Shown: positions 54,025 to 62,995, counted from the first letter of the stretch. The stretch: DNA of 64,000 nt from Desulfogranum japonicum DSM 18378 (GCF_000429945.1 NZ_KE386993.1:133943-197942), one strand, 5' to 3'. Translations and numbers: made by a program. The notes: generated by a model not told the origin, from the letters alone.

Positions 54025-55227
54025 TTATTTTTTCAAATATTCTTTTTTTGTTTTTTCATTATTACCATACGCATCTATTTCATATTCGCATATATTACTA
54101 TGAATATCGTCTAAATCAAGTGGCAGATGTTCAAATAATTTGTATCTTTCAATTAATTTTTTAAATTTTTTTACTCCTATACTTCCAAGACCATGAAAAA
54201 ATAATAGTTCTAATTCGTTTCTTGTTAGCATTGATCTTATAATTTTAGAGTAAACTTTAGAGTAATTTCCATTTAATTCTTCATTCTCTTTTATTAAATT
54301 TATTATTTGGTACAATATTTTGTGATAATGTTCGAATGAAGGTGCTATATGATCATAGCATTTACTGTATCTTGTTATTGGATTATCATATGAATTAACT
54401 ATATTTAAAATAGGTGTTGTTTCATTGTTATCTACTTTAAACCCAAAATAATAAAGAGCATATTTAAATGATTCTCTTCCTGTGTATGTAGTATTTACCT
54501 CCTTGTAAAATCCCATTTCGTCTTTTTTGTATTTGTTATATTGACCTCTAGTCGAAACTCCGCCATATAAATAGGGTTCATCCCCGACATATTCCTTTTT
54601 GGTTTGTTCGAAAACAATAGAGTTAACGATTTCGTTATACATTTCTATTAGTCTAAAAAAGGTATTCTCAAATCTTTGTTTAGATAATACATTGTTTTGA
54701 CTTATAAATTCTATTCTGTTAAGTTCTATTTGTTCTATATTGTTTCTTAATTCTTTTTGCTGTATGTGTATTGAAATTATAAGTGCAGCGAATGCTATAC
54801 CAGAGAATAAGGTGTTTATCGCGCCAAAACTATCACCGATTGATCCAAAAATTGATCCGTCAGGTTTAGACGATGTTGCATTTGGCTCAGAAGGAATTCC
54901 TTTCGGTGGGTATTCTGCAAAGAAAAATATAATGTATAGTGTTATGATAAACAAACATATCCCAATAAATACCCATTTGTAAGAACGAAAGCTTTCCCAT
55001 AACGATAGATAAGGCGCCTTTCTTTCGTTTATTTCAAACTCCTTTATTATTTTGCAGCCATAATTTTCGTAAGTGCCATCATTGCCAAGCAAAACATGAA
55101 GAATCTTAAGAAAGTCGCTTTCCGATTCGAATTTGAGTCCAATTAATCGTTCTAAATTTGTGAGGTTATTTTCCTTTAATATTTTCTTGAGATTATCTAT
55201 CCCATCCTTGGTAATTTTATAGTGCAT
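54025..55227 (-). CDS. AbiC-like putative phage abortive infection protein
   Basis: A 400-residue, AT-rich protein resembling the putative abortive-infection family (PF16872 type). Two membrane helices (about residues 82-105 and 132-155, with NTLFSGIAFAALIISIHI) are followed by the signature stretches FENTFFRLIEMYNEIVNSI, YHKILYQIINLI and YSKIIRSMLTRNELELLFFH. The family is thought to kill or arrest infected cells. It lies at the right end of the element beside the KAP NTPase, the usual place for satellite-borne defence cargo. Confidence 0.75.
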   Translation of the reverse strand: MHYKITKDGIDNLKKILKENNLTNLERLIGLKFESESDFLKILHVLLGNDGTYENYGCKIIKEFEINERKAPYLSLWESFRSYKWVFIGICLFIITLYIIFFFAEYPPKGIPSEPNATSSKPDGSIFGSIGDSFGAINTLFSGIAFAALIISIHIQQKELRNNIEQIELNRIEFISQNNVLSKQRFENTFFRLIEMYNEIVNSIVFEQTKKEYVGDEPYLYGGVSTRGQYNKYKKDEMGFYKEVNTTYTGRESFKYALYYFGFKVDNNETTPILNIVNSYDNPITRYSKCYDHIAPSFEHYHKILYQIINLIKENEELNGNYSKVYSKIIRSMLTRNELELLFFHGLGSIGVKKFKKLIERYKLFEHLPLDLDDIHSNICEYEIDAYGNNEKTKKEYLKK

Positions 55228-55420
55228 AAGTAATATTCCTTGTAACTCAGGTAATAAAAGTTTTTACGGAATAATTCGATCGTAAGATCAACCCACTATA
55301 GCGCGATCATAATGAATGGCAAATAAATCTGTCTTGGAAATAGGGTAGGGCGATGATCAGAAATTCCTAATTCGCGGAATTTTCTTTGAGGCGAAGCGAG
55401 AATGTGTTATCTATTTAAGA

Positions 55421-55440
55421 GTGTCACACAGGGGTGTCAC
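55421..55440 (+). promoter_or_regulatory. Paired GTGTCAC sites, right end
   Basis: GTGTCACACA at 55421 and GTGTCAC at 55434, starting 13 bases apart as at the left end, about 63 bases inside the right att core. Likely integrase arm sites. Confidence 0.6.
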
Positions 55441-55502
55441 GCGAAAGGGGGGCTAAAGGTCTTGACTTATTGCATTCTTGCGTGCTGATTTCAGAGATTC
55501 CG

Positions 55503-55715
55503 TCCCTGTCCCCCAGCCATCTTGTTGTAATCTCTAAATATTTCTCGAGCTTAACGATTTTGTAGCGCGCAAGATTTCAACAGTGTCACACAGAGGTGTC
55601 ACACAAAATGAAATCGCATGTGCCTTCCTACGTTTTCAAGAACCGTTTTGGCGTCTTTCATTTTCGTGCTAGAATTCCCAAAGATATTCGCGGAAAATAT
55701 CACATCAAAAAAGAA
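55503..55715 (+). repeat. attR and relic of a second integrase leader
   Basis: This is the right copy of the 213-base direct repeat (seven mismatches). It contains the tRNA 3' core TCCCTGTCCCCCAGCCA. The sequence after the core is not chromosomal flank but the left end of another copy of the element, including its own GTGTCACACA pair (about 55583 and 55596). Confidence 0.85.
55608..55715 (+). pseudogene. Truncated second integrase gene
   Basis: The ATG and 35 further codons match the element integrase almost exactly (KSHVPSYVFKNRFGVFHFR, one change to RGKYH). The match then ends abruptly at an IS1595-like remnant. It shows that a related element once lay downstream in tandem and was cut down by IS activity. 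Confidence 0.9.
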
Positions 55716-55924
55716 ATGTGGCTCTAAAAAGTTCAGTACGATTGCTCGAGGCAACTCTATCAATGTTCGAAGTGCCGCCTCAGGTTTTTGTTACTGCTGA
55801 CACCTTGTTCCATGCCACTAAAGTGCCACTTGTGAAATGGTTTTGGGCAATTTACCTTGGGGTATCTGATAAGGGAGGGATGTCTGCTCTGCGACTTTCC
55901 AAGCATATTGGAATGGTCAAGTAA
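55716..55924 (+). pseudogene. IS1595-family transposase N-terminal remnant
   Basis: Two frames together rebuild the zinc-ribbon start of an ISXO2/IS1595-like transposase: CGSKKFSTIARGNSI in one frame, then TADTLFHATKVPLVKWFWAI and SALRLSKHIG in another. A frameshift and a missing C-terminal catalytic part show decay. Confidence 0.75.
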
Positions 55925-55939
55925 AAGTAGACAGTTTTT

Positions 55940-56158
55940 TCATGCAACCATTTTCAGTTTCATCCAATTGTTCAAGAATTTTTTTGGACATAAATTGCCA
56001 AGGAAACTGTGACGTCTGAAGCTGTTGTAATACATTTCAATGTAGTCAATTATGTCACTCTTGGCTTGCTCCCAGGTTTTATAGGAAGCAGAGTGAATCC
56101 GTTCCTTTTTTCAATGAAGCAAAAAAGCTTTCAGCAACTGCGTTGTCCCAACAATCTC
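55940..56158 (-). pseudogene. IS3-family transposase (OrfB) C-terminal remnant
   Basis: On the minus strand the reading CWDNAVAESFFASLKK, then after a frameshift YKTWEQAKSDIIDYIEMYYN and RRHSFLGNLCPKKF, is the end of an IS3-type DDE transposase, including the final catalytic Glu in VAESFF. Its stop is at 55940-55942. The rest of the gene is missing. Confidence 0.75.
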
Positions 56159-56159
56159 T

Positions 56160-56273
56160 ATCCAATATTAGCCGATGCTATATTGGATAGACTGGCCCAC
56201 AATGTGCACACTATTAAATTTAAAAAGAGGTTCGATGAGAAAAAGAAAGCAAGCTGGACAGACTAAGACCTGA
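56160..56273 (+). pseudogene. IS21-family IstB C-terminal remnant
   Basis: YPILADAILDRLAHNVHTIKF and, one frame over, RGSMRKRKQAGQTKT form the end of an IS21 helper ATPase IstB. A single-base frameshift separates the two parts. The next ~110 bases resemble the IS21 right end. No istA or TIR is complete. Confidence 0.65.
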
Positions 56274-56677
56274 GAAAGTGGGTAAATGATACGCGTCGCT
56301 GCGCTCTGACCAAGGGGGCCGCCTTCAACTGGATTGTGTGTCCAAAATCACTGGAATACGCACGCACCCAGCTCAAGAAGTATTCTTGAAGAGACTTGGC
56401 ATTTATACAGAATAATACCCGTCGAAAAGTTGGTAAAAAAATAATTAATAGAGATATTGTTGTTTTCGTTTCATCATATTAAGCGTACGTATCATTCTAT
56501 TGGGTGATTGAACGTGTCATCGGTGACACAATTTGTCACTACCAGACAGTGAACGTCACCAGAGAACATCTAAATTTTGCAGGCACGGGTTATGTTCAAA
56601 TTGTTTGAAAAAAAGTATGTAGTGTAACCTTTTGACTTATTATGATAATTTTTTTTTTTCAAAGAAAAGAATCAGTG
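56274..56677. other. Gap between IS remnants and pilin promoter
   Basis: No gene is visible. It holds the rest of the IS21-like end and AT-rich sequence. A GTGTCA/TGACAC inverted repeat (56514-56529, 4-base spacer) resembles the element's GTGTCAC sites and might be a leftover from the relic element or an activator site for the pilin. Confidence 0.4.
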
Positions 56678-56693
56678 TGGCACGTAATCTGCT
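56678..56693 (+). promoter_or_regulatory. Sigma-54 promoter of the pilin gene
   Basis: TGGCACGTAATCTGCT matches the -24/-12 consensus, with GG and GC spaced by ten bases. It ends 77 bases before the ATG. The nearby NtrC-family regulator gene supports it. Confidence 0.85.
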
Positions 56694-56769
56694 TTAATTG
56701 AGCCATGAAAGGTAAACATTATTTGTTAACTAAAAACTTTTCCCCCCTCATCATTTTAAGGAGACACAC

Positions 56770-57447
56770 ATGAACATGAAAGCTTTTCGCAAAATGAAAG
56801 CCGAATCTGGTTTTACCCTGGTCGAGTTGATGATCGTAGTTGCCATCATCGGTATTCTTGCAGCCATTGCTGTTCCTCAGTTTATGAGTTATCGATTGAG
56901 AAGTTACAACACTGCAGCAAAAGCTGTGGCACATAACCTGAAGGCCGATCAAGCCAACTTGAATTCAGAACTGGGAGTGTACGGTCATACAGAAGTAGCA
57001 AACTTAGATCTGACACAACCTGATAGCGGTGCGGCTGCTGCTGATACTGTCGTGGACGTGGCTCTGGCAAGTTCTGCCACTGCCGGTGCAGGTGGAGCGC
57101 GCCTTGTCGGTACAACAATCACCGCAACACCAAGGACACTGGCTATCGGTGTCTCCCTTGGTACAAATATGATTGCCCAAGCAATTGACATCAACGATGC
57201 TAACCTGAACTCGCACTATACCCTTTTTACCCGTCATTTTAGAGGTGACACTGCATACGGAATAGACAGCGATCTTGACAACACCATGTTTTCTGTATCC
57301 AATCCGAACTGGCCAAGCGCTGCTGGTCTGCAAGCTACCCCTCACAACCCTGGTGCTAATACAGGTGGTTTAGCAACCAGCGTGGGTGACGACATCGGTG
57401 GTCAAGGCGGTAATGGTCTTCCAACACCGACCTGGGCGCAGATGTAA
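56770..57447 (+). CDS. pilA: Type IV pilin, PilA-like major subunit
   Basis: A 225-residue prepilin. The leader MNMKAFRKMKAESG ends at the prepilin peptidase site G|FTLVELMIVVAIIGILAAIAV, followed by the hydrophobic alpha-1 helix with the usual Glu5. The C-terminal globular part is Ala/Gly/Thr/Asn-rich with no cysteine, so it lacks the disulfide of many pilins. It should be processed by PilD and assembled by the T4P machinery, which is not in this window. AAGGAG precedes the ATG, and the sigma-54 promoter is 77 bases upstream. Confidence 0.93.
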   Translation: MNMKAFRKMKAESGFTLVELMIVVAIIGILAAIAVPQFMSYRLRSYNTAAKAVAHNLKADQANLNSELGVYGHTEVANLDLTQPDSGAAAADTVVDVALASSATAGAGGARLVGTTITATPRTLAIGVSLGTNMIAQAIDINDANLNSHYTLFTRHFRGDTAYGIDSDLDNTMFSVSNPNWPSAAGLQATPHNPGANTGGLATSVGDDIGGQGGNGLPTPTWAQM

Positions 57448-57469
57448 GACCCAACTTTCAGATGTTCGT

Positions 57470-57506
57470 AAAAAACCTCTCCAGTATACTCTGGGGAGGT
57501 TTTTTT
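57470..57506 (+). terminator. Intrinsic terminator after the pilin gene
   Basis: AAAAACCTCTCCAG pairs with CTGGGGAGGTTTTT with one wobble, around a 6-base loop (TATACT), followed by a T-run. It separates pilin transcription from the ABC operon. Confidence 0.88.
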
Positions 57507-57630
57507 GTTGCCCTTTCTCCACATCCTGTAATAATTATACATATAGTGTTCTAATTCCGTCAGTTGAGATGTCTGATAAATATCGTATCTTTCATCGAGA
57601 ATGACTTAAACTCAACAAGTATCCAGTTGC

Positions 57631-58353
57631 ATGCAAGCCATTCAATTTCAATCGGTCAGTAAAAGCTTCCGAAGTAACCTAAAAAAAATTCCAGTTTTGC
57701 ATGAGCTTACCCTTGAGATCATGCCCGGTGAAATATTTGGTTTCATAGGTCCTAATGGTGCTGGAAAAAGTACATCGATAAAAATGCTCCTGAATTTCCT
57801 GCGACCTGATTCGGGTAAATTGTATATACTGGGTCAGGAAATTGGGAAGGTTCAGACTCAACAATCAATAGGTTACCTTCCTGAAAGCCCGTGTTTTTAT
57901 GAAAATTTAACTGGCAGAGAAATTGTAACTTTTGCAGGGAAAGCATCTGGGCTTTCCGTTAATGCAGTTGCAAAGAAAGTAAATGCGATTTTACAAAAGG
58001 TAAACCTTGCAAACGCAGCTGACAAAAAAGTCAAAAAATTTTCAAAAGGCATGAAACAACGCCTTGGACTCGCATCCGCCCTGATTCATGATCCGCAAAT
58101 TTTCATCTTCGATGAACCTATGAGCGGCTTGGATCCCATGGGACGACATCTTGTTGCGGAAATAATAAAAGAATTAAAAGCCCAGAATAAAACCGTTTTT
58201 TTCTGCACCCACATCCTTAATGACGTTGAAGCCATTTGCGATAGGATAGGAATTCTTCATCAGGGAAGGCTCCTTTTTTGTGGACCGATCCATGATTTTA
58301 CCAAAGAAGATCAGCTTGAAAAAGCTTTTATAAATCTTGTTCAAAGGCACTGA
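57631..58353 (+). CDS. ABC transporter ATPase
   Basis: A 240-residue ATP-binding subunit of an ABC-2-type exporter. Walker A GPNGAGKST, the signature FSKGMKQRLGLA and Walker B FIFDEPMSGLD are intact, followed by the H-loop HILND. The permease start follows directly. Such pairs lie beside pilin genes in some Geobacter-like genomes, but whether this one serves pilus assembly is unknown. Confidence 0.92.
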   Translation: MQAIQFQSVSKSFRSNLKKIPVLHELTLEIMPGEIFGFIGPNGAGKSTSIKMLLNFLRPDSGKLYILGQEIGKVQTQQSIGYLPESPCFYENLTGREIVTFAGKASGLSVNAVAKKVNAILQKVNLANAADKKVKKFSKGMKQRLGLASALIHDPQIFIFDEPMSGLDPMGRHLVAEIIKELKAQNKTVFFCTHILNDVEAICDRIGILHQGRLLFCGPIHDFTKEDQLEKAFINLVQRH

Positions 58354-58363
58354 TATTATTGTT

Positions 58364-59173
58364 ATGAGTAAAATTTTATTAATTACCCATATAACGTTTA
58401 AAGACACTATTCGTAACAAAGGGTTACATGGTATATTGTTCGCTGGTCTCGCGCTTTTTCTTGTTAATATAGGCATTTCAGGGTTCTTTAATTGGGAACT
58501 CGGTAAAGTGACTGTTGATGTTTCCTTATCAATCATCTCCCTGGCAGGATTACTGTTTATCTTTTTTTTGGGTATCCAGATTCTGGGGGCTGATATTTCC
58601 AATAAGAATATATATTTTATCCTGTCTAAGCCAGTTGCCCGATGGCAATATATTATAGGTAAATACTTGGGATTATGTGCTATAGTTTTTATATCTAGTC
58701 TTTTTCTCGGGGCTTGCTCCTGGCTTTCCATAACTCTAGTGATGCATAATTATCCAAGCGCATCTCCTCTAAACTTCTCATGGCCAACCTTTTTTCTTTC
58801 GTGGTGTTTTATTAACCTTACGCTTTTCATAGTAATGGCATTAAGTTTTTTTTGGGTGCTTGTTACAACGCACCCCTATACTGCCATGCTATTTTCCAGT
58901 GGAACCTATTTCATTGGTAACATGCTGGAAACAACAAAATATCTGATTTTGAATGATCCTAATTTCGAGAATAATCCCTTTCTTGTTTGGGTTCTTCATG
59001 GAGTCACCTGGATTTTTCCGAATTTAAAAGCCTTTGACTTAAAAACTACTGCTGCCTACGGTTTACATGTTGATTATATGTATTGTCTAATGATTGCGAT
59101 TTATGGAATATCCTATATTGGTTTGATATTACTTATATCGACTTATATATTTAACAAAAAAGAAATTGGATGA
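58364..59173 (+). CDS. ABC-2-type permease
   Basis: A 269-residue membrane protein with six predicted helices (for example GLALFLVNIGISGFF, SLAGLLFIFFLGIQIL and VFISSLFLGACSWLSI). It is probably the membrane partner of the ATPase just before it. The frame is open to 58337, inside the ATPase gene, but the ATG at 58364 starts at the usual MSKILLI. It overlaps the next gene by four bases. Confidence 0.85.
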   Translation: MSKILLITHITFKDTIRNKGLHGILFAGLALFLVNIGISGFFNWELGKVTVDVSLSIISLAGLLFIFFLGIQILGADISNKNIYFILSKPVARWQYIIGKYLGLCAIVFISSLFLGACSWLSITLVMHNYPSASPLNFSWPTFFLSWCFINLTLFIVMALSFFWVLVTTHPYTAMLFSSGTYFIGNMLETTKYLILNDPNFENNPFLVWVLHGVTWIFPNLKAFDLKTTAAYGLHVDYMYCLMIAIYGISYIGLILLISTYIFNKKEIG

Positions 59174-60054
59174 AGATTATTAACAAAATACTTCTGTCTG
59201 CAATCTGTCTTTTGATGCTTGGCGGTTTTGCGGCAAGTAACCTATATCTTTTACGTCAACGAACAAAATTTTCCTTTCAAAGCTCTTCGTTAGTCCTGGC
59301 ACTACCGCCATCACTCTTAAAAATATTCTCAGGAGAATTCAGCGGCTTAATAGCAGATAAAATCATTCTTGATATAAGTGCATTTGTTGGAAGTAAGCAA
59401 AAGAAAACAGAACAAGATTGGGATAATATCGAAGCACTTTTTAAGCAAACTTTGAACCTTGATCCTTTTTTTCAACAGAGCTACATGCTCGTACAGGGAA
59501 TACTTCCATGGAGAGCTCACAGGCCTCAAAAAGCAAATAAATTGCTTGCAATTTCGCGAGATGCTCGCCCCTATGACTGGCGACCTGGCTATTACATGGG
59601 ATTTAATTCGTATTACTTTCTGAATGATTATGAAAATGCAGGTATGCAATTGTTGCATGCCGCTAAAATTAAAGACGCCCCTGTATTACTTGCAGTTCTT
59701 GGTTCTCGCTTATCTTCTAAATCAGGATTAGATTCAACCCTTGCGGCCACAGCGTTGCTACAAAGTATACGAAACGAACTACTTAATAATACTGATATAA
59801 CCAATGATGCAGATAAAAAAAATAGGTTAAAAGAAATCAATGACCGTATTGAAGCCTTAAACGGTTTAGTTGTAATTAAAGAAAAAATACTTGAATACAA
59901 AAAGAAGAATGGATTTTTTCCTTTTTCGTTAAATTACTTAGTCTATAAAAAGTACCTATGGAAGATTCCAGATAACCCTTACGCGGAAAAATTTTATTAT
60001 AATAATAGGAATGGTGAAATTGCCTTTGACGAAATTAACATAAAAAATAACTGA
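59170..60054 (+). CDS. Membrane-anchored protein of the ABC operon, TPR-like
   Basis: A 294-residue protein with one N-terminal membrane helix (LLSAICLLMLGGFAASNLYL) and a helical periplasmic body that looks like tetratricopeptide-type repeats (NIEALFKQTLNLDPFFQQSY, DYENAGMQLLHAAKIKDAP). The end is a small domain, FFPFSLNYLVYKKYLWKIP. It overlaps the permease stop as ATGA, so it belongs to the same exporter. The function is unknown; a substrate-binding or docking role is likely. Confidence 0.7.
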   Translation: MKIINKILLSAICLLMLGGFAASNLYLLRQRTKFSFQSSSLVLALPPSLLKIFSGEFSGLIADKIILDISAFVGSKQKKTEQDWDNIEALFKQTLNLDPFFQQSYMLVQGILPWRAHRPQKANKLLAISRDARPYDWRPGYYMGFNSYYFLNDYENAGMQLLHAAKIKDAPVLLAVLGSRLSSKSGLDSTLAATALLQSIRNELLNNTDITNDADKKNRLKEINDRIEALNGLVVIKEKILEYKKKNGFFPFSLNYLVYKKYLWKIPDNPYAEKFYYNNRNGEIAFDEINIKNN

Positions 60055-60257
60055 TTTCTGAATCAGTTAAGCCAGTTTTGACAATTGAAGCATAAACATG
60101 TATTCGATTTTTTTTGCTTGTCATTTGAGCAAAGTACCAACCTGGTCCACACTATCGTACGGTCCAGGCGGTTCGATCTTCGAAAGTCTGACTATAATTG
60201 CATCATAAGGACGCATCTCTCCCATTGAGTGGTAAATTGTAGGTAGCCTTGAAGCAG

Positions 60258-60969
60258 TCAGGCAAGTAACCGTTCATGCACACTCTTGAAGGCATCAAAT
60301 GCAGAACAGTGGTAATTGAACCGTCGTCGTAACCGATTTCCACTTCGTACCAGTCTTGCTGCCAGTTTACATCAACTCCTGGATAACAGTTTTTAAGCGT
60401 CGTCTTTTGGCCGGGTGTCTAACTGGAGACTTATCTCCAAGAAGACCGAGTTGCCCTATGTATCGTAAAATATTATCGGCGAAGACTCCCTGCGATATCA
60501 CCAGGGCGTTGGTAGTATACTTTCCGCTGGGCAATCGCTCCAAATCTAAATCTGTTTTAAACTCGCTGTGAAACTGCTCACTTAAACCATGATTTTTAAA
60601 GAGTGAAATAATTTTGGATTCTGGAAGAGTCAAGTTCGTCCACCATCCTTCAAGAGTAACCTGGTGAAGCCGTAGCTTTGAACGATGTTTATCAATTGTC
60701 CCTTCAATAACACGGACCAACTTGGTAAAACGATACTTTATCTCTTTGTGCTCTTGAATTATGCAAGTGGTTAAAAGAGCTACTTTTTTTTTCTCGAGAC
60801 TCATCCGCAATGCCATGTTCAAAGGCACGTTTCCGCAATTCTCTGGTATCCCCACTTCTCGGGTTCCATTTGATAATGTAGGAAACCTTGTCGGCCTTCC
60901 TGAGTAAAACGCGAGTCTCAGTAGCATCATGACTGGAATTAAGTCGCTGCGGCTGAATCTTTTTTTCAC
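60258..60969 (-). pseudogene. IS1380-family transposase remnant
   Basis: On the minus strand, EQFHSEFKTDLDLERLPSGK and IGQLGLLGDKSPVRHPAKRR, then in another frame KLAARLVRSGNRLRRRF and AFKSVHERLLA, give the C-terminal part of an IS1380-type DDE transposase. A stop interrupts after IQELM, and the N-terminal half (KWNPRSGDTREL) is in yet another frame. It is clearly inactive. Confidence 0.75.
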
Positions 60970-61276
60970 TTATTAAAAAGTCAACTCGTCAATCATGTCA
61001 GATTCCAGAGCCCAGAGGAAGCAGAACGCTCACTCTTTAATTATATCGATGTCTATTATAATTGATGGAGAAAGCATTCAACAAATGCGTGCAAAAGAAG
61101 TGGAGCATCAAAAAACTCTCCTGGCTTTTTCTGGATAATGATTTTATGTTCACTCATGACTGTATTGTTTGTGTTGGAGTTGTTCTTCGCGGTTTGATCC
61201 CAACAGAATACCTCATTTCTTTTTTATGTCTTATTCAACTACCATTTTGAATCATAATTTGTGATATAAGGATGAT
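60970..61276. other. Gap between IS1380 remnant and kinase gene
   Basis: These ~307 bases are AT-rich and hold further IS debris at the left side. The kinase promoter must lie here, but I see no clear -35/-10 or sigma-54 site. An open frame at 61062-61250 has no ribosome site. Confidence 0.35.
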
Positions 61277-62785
61277 ATGAGTAGTCTGAAATTTTCACTA
61301 AGCACTTCTATTTTTGTATTACTAAGTATTGGTATGATATTGGCCAATTTGGTCACTCTGGTGTTTTGGCACGCAATAGATATTCGTAAAGGTGTCCGTC
61401 AGGCCCAACAGTCGGTGAAGATGGTGCATGAGATCCTTGATATAGATCAGCAGGACAATTACAGGCTCAATAAAGGGCGCTTGCTTAGTGTTAGCCTTGA
61501 GTTTGGAGGAGCTGTATGTGCTGTCATGCAATATCGTGGTGCAACTTATAAAACTGGAGATCAGCAATGCCTGGTATATTTTTCCGATATGCTGAGGGGC
61601 GGCCTTCTTTACAAGGAAAATAAAGAGTCTTCGGTTGTGTTTACTCATAACCCATTTTTTGCATTTCTTGCTCCTGATTCCTATGTCTATGTCTGGTTGA
61701 AATTTTCATCTCGAGAGAAGCCTTTCAATGGTATTGGTTTAGCGATTCCCCTTTCCAGGTATTGGACGAACCTTTTCCTGCAGGAAAAAGTCATCCTGGT
61801 ATATGTTTTGTTTAATGCCATGGTTTTTTCCGTTCTGATTTTTTTCCGCATGCGGCGACTTATAATGCGGCCTCTTGATCGTTTGGTTGACCTGGTCTCC
61901 CATCATACGTTATCTGAAAAAGATATTTTTCTTTCTTATTCTGGAACCAGCGAGTTTTCACAACTTTCTAATGCATTGTATAGCATGGTCGACCGCATAC
62001 ACAGTGATCACCAAAAGCTTACCCGTACAGTTCAAGAGTTGGAAAATAGAAATAAAGAATTGCAGGAAACCCGTAATGACATGATTAAAGCCGAGCGGTT
62101 GGCAGCTACAGGTCAGTTAACTGCCGGCCTTGCACATGAAATTGGTAATCCATTAGGGATTGTATTGGGGTATGTGGGGCTGCTAAAGCGAAAAGATCTC
62201 CAGCCAGATGAACAAGAGGAGTACCTGAACAGGGTTGAAGGAGAGTTGGAGCGTATTCATCGTCTTATCCAGCAATTACTGTGTTATTGTCGTCAAGTAC
62301 AGATGGAGCAACAACGAACAGAGTTTTCTCTGCAAAATATGATTAGAGAGATTGTGGAGTTGCTTCAGGTAAAATGTGGGCAGAGTATTCGTTTTATTAC
62401 CCAGTTCGATTGTCAGGACATTATATATTCGTCCGAAAACGAAATTCGGCAAACCATGCTTAATTGTTTGCTCAATGCTGTTGATTCTTTTGACAAAGTA
62501 ACCGATGTCCAAGATAAATATGTATATATATCAACTCGATGTGAGAATGACGATTCAGGTAAATTGGTCATGGTGATAATACGAGATAATGGTGTGGGGA
62601 TTGAGCCTGAAATGCTCTCCAAGGTAACTGAACCTTTTTTTACAACTAAGGTCATCGGCAAAGGAACAGGACTAGGATTATCTGTGTCATCTGCTATACT
62701 TGAAAGCGAAGGCGGATCACTGGATATCCAAAGTTACCCTGGCAAAGGGACTACGGTTACGATCAGGTTACCCATATATAAATAG
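61277..62785 (+). CDS. PilS/NtrB-like membrane histidine kinase
   Basis: A 502-residue sensor kinase. Two membrane helices (about residues 10-30 and 175-190) enclose a periplasmic sensor domain. A HAMP-like linker follows, then a coiled coil, a HisKA domain with His287 in GLAHEIGNPLGIV, and an HATPase domain with DNGVGIEPEM and KGTGLGLSVSSAIL. The next gene is an NtrC-type regulator. The position close to the pilin gene and its sigma-54 promoter suggests PilS/PilR-like control of pilin expression (inference). Confidence 0.9.
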   Translation: MSSLKFSLSTSIFVLLSIGMILANLVTLVFWHAIDIRKGVRQAQQSVKMVHEILDIDQQDNYRLNKGRLLSVSLEFGGAVCAVMQYRGATYKTGDQQCLVYFSDMLRGGLLYKENKESSVVFTHNPFFAFLAPDSYVYVWLKFSSREKPFNGIGLAIPLSRYWTNLFLQEKVILVYVLFNAMVFSVLIFFRMRRLIMRPLDRLVDLVSHHTLSEKDIFLSYSGTSEFSQLSNALYSMVDRIHSDHQKLTRTVQELENRNKELQETRNDMIKAERLAATGQLTAGLAHEIGNPLGIVLGYVGLLKRKDLQPDEQEEYLNRVEGELERIHRLIQQLLCYCRQVQMEQQRTEFSLQNMIREIVELLQVKCGQSIRFITQFDCQDIIYSSENEIRQTMLNCLLNAVDSFDKVTDVQDKYVYISTRCENDDSGKLVMVIIRDNGVGIEPEMLSKVTEPFFTTKVIGKGTGLGLSVSSAILESEGGSLDIQSYPGKGTTVTIRLPIYK

Positions 62786-62995
62786 ATTATAAGCGTTCGT
62801 CGGTCAAAGTTATCGTGAATTCTTTCACTTTTTCTGCGAGACGTTACTGGGCAAAGTAACATTTTTGAACGCTGATACTTTCGTAAAATTTTCTGTACTA
62901 GGATCATTAATATTATTTTCCAGCAAATCTTTTGCGCTACACAATACTTGAACGCGCATCACCTGTTTGTTTTGTAATTCTAAGGTAAATATATA

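Larger units (their letters stand above)
36698..55502. mobile_element. 18.8-kb integrative element at tRNA-Gln, candidate phage satellite
   Basis: It is bounded by a direct repeat that begins in the 3' end of tRNA-Gln (36698 and 55503) and has a tyrosine integrase directly inside the left end. Contents from left to right: integrase and nuclease-like protein; membrane protein; leftward operon with holin-like and gp21-like prohead protease genes; ribbon-helix-helix regulator; primase/helicase; iteron cluster; second regulator; 679-residue structural-like protein; cargo genes; serine resolvase; regulator and small membrane protein; KAP NTPase; AbiC-like protein. No terminase, portal, capsid or tail-sheath gene was recognised, so it probably cannot form particles alone. 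Many cargo genes are much AT-richer than the chromosome. Confidence 0.85.

Noticed and set aside
56500-56770. c-di-GMP or cGAMP riboswitch before the pilin gene
   Set aside because: Such switches occur before pilin-type genes in relatives, but the conserved core sequences are not present here.
61062-61250. 62-residue open frame before the kinase
   Set aside because: It lies in IS debris, with no ribosome site or recognisable product.
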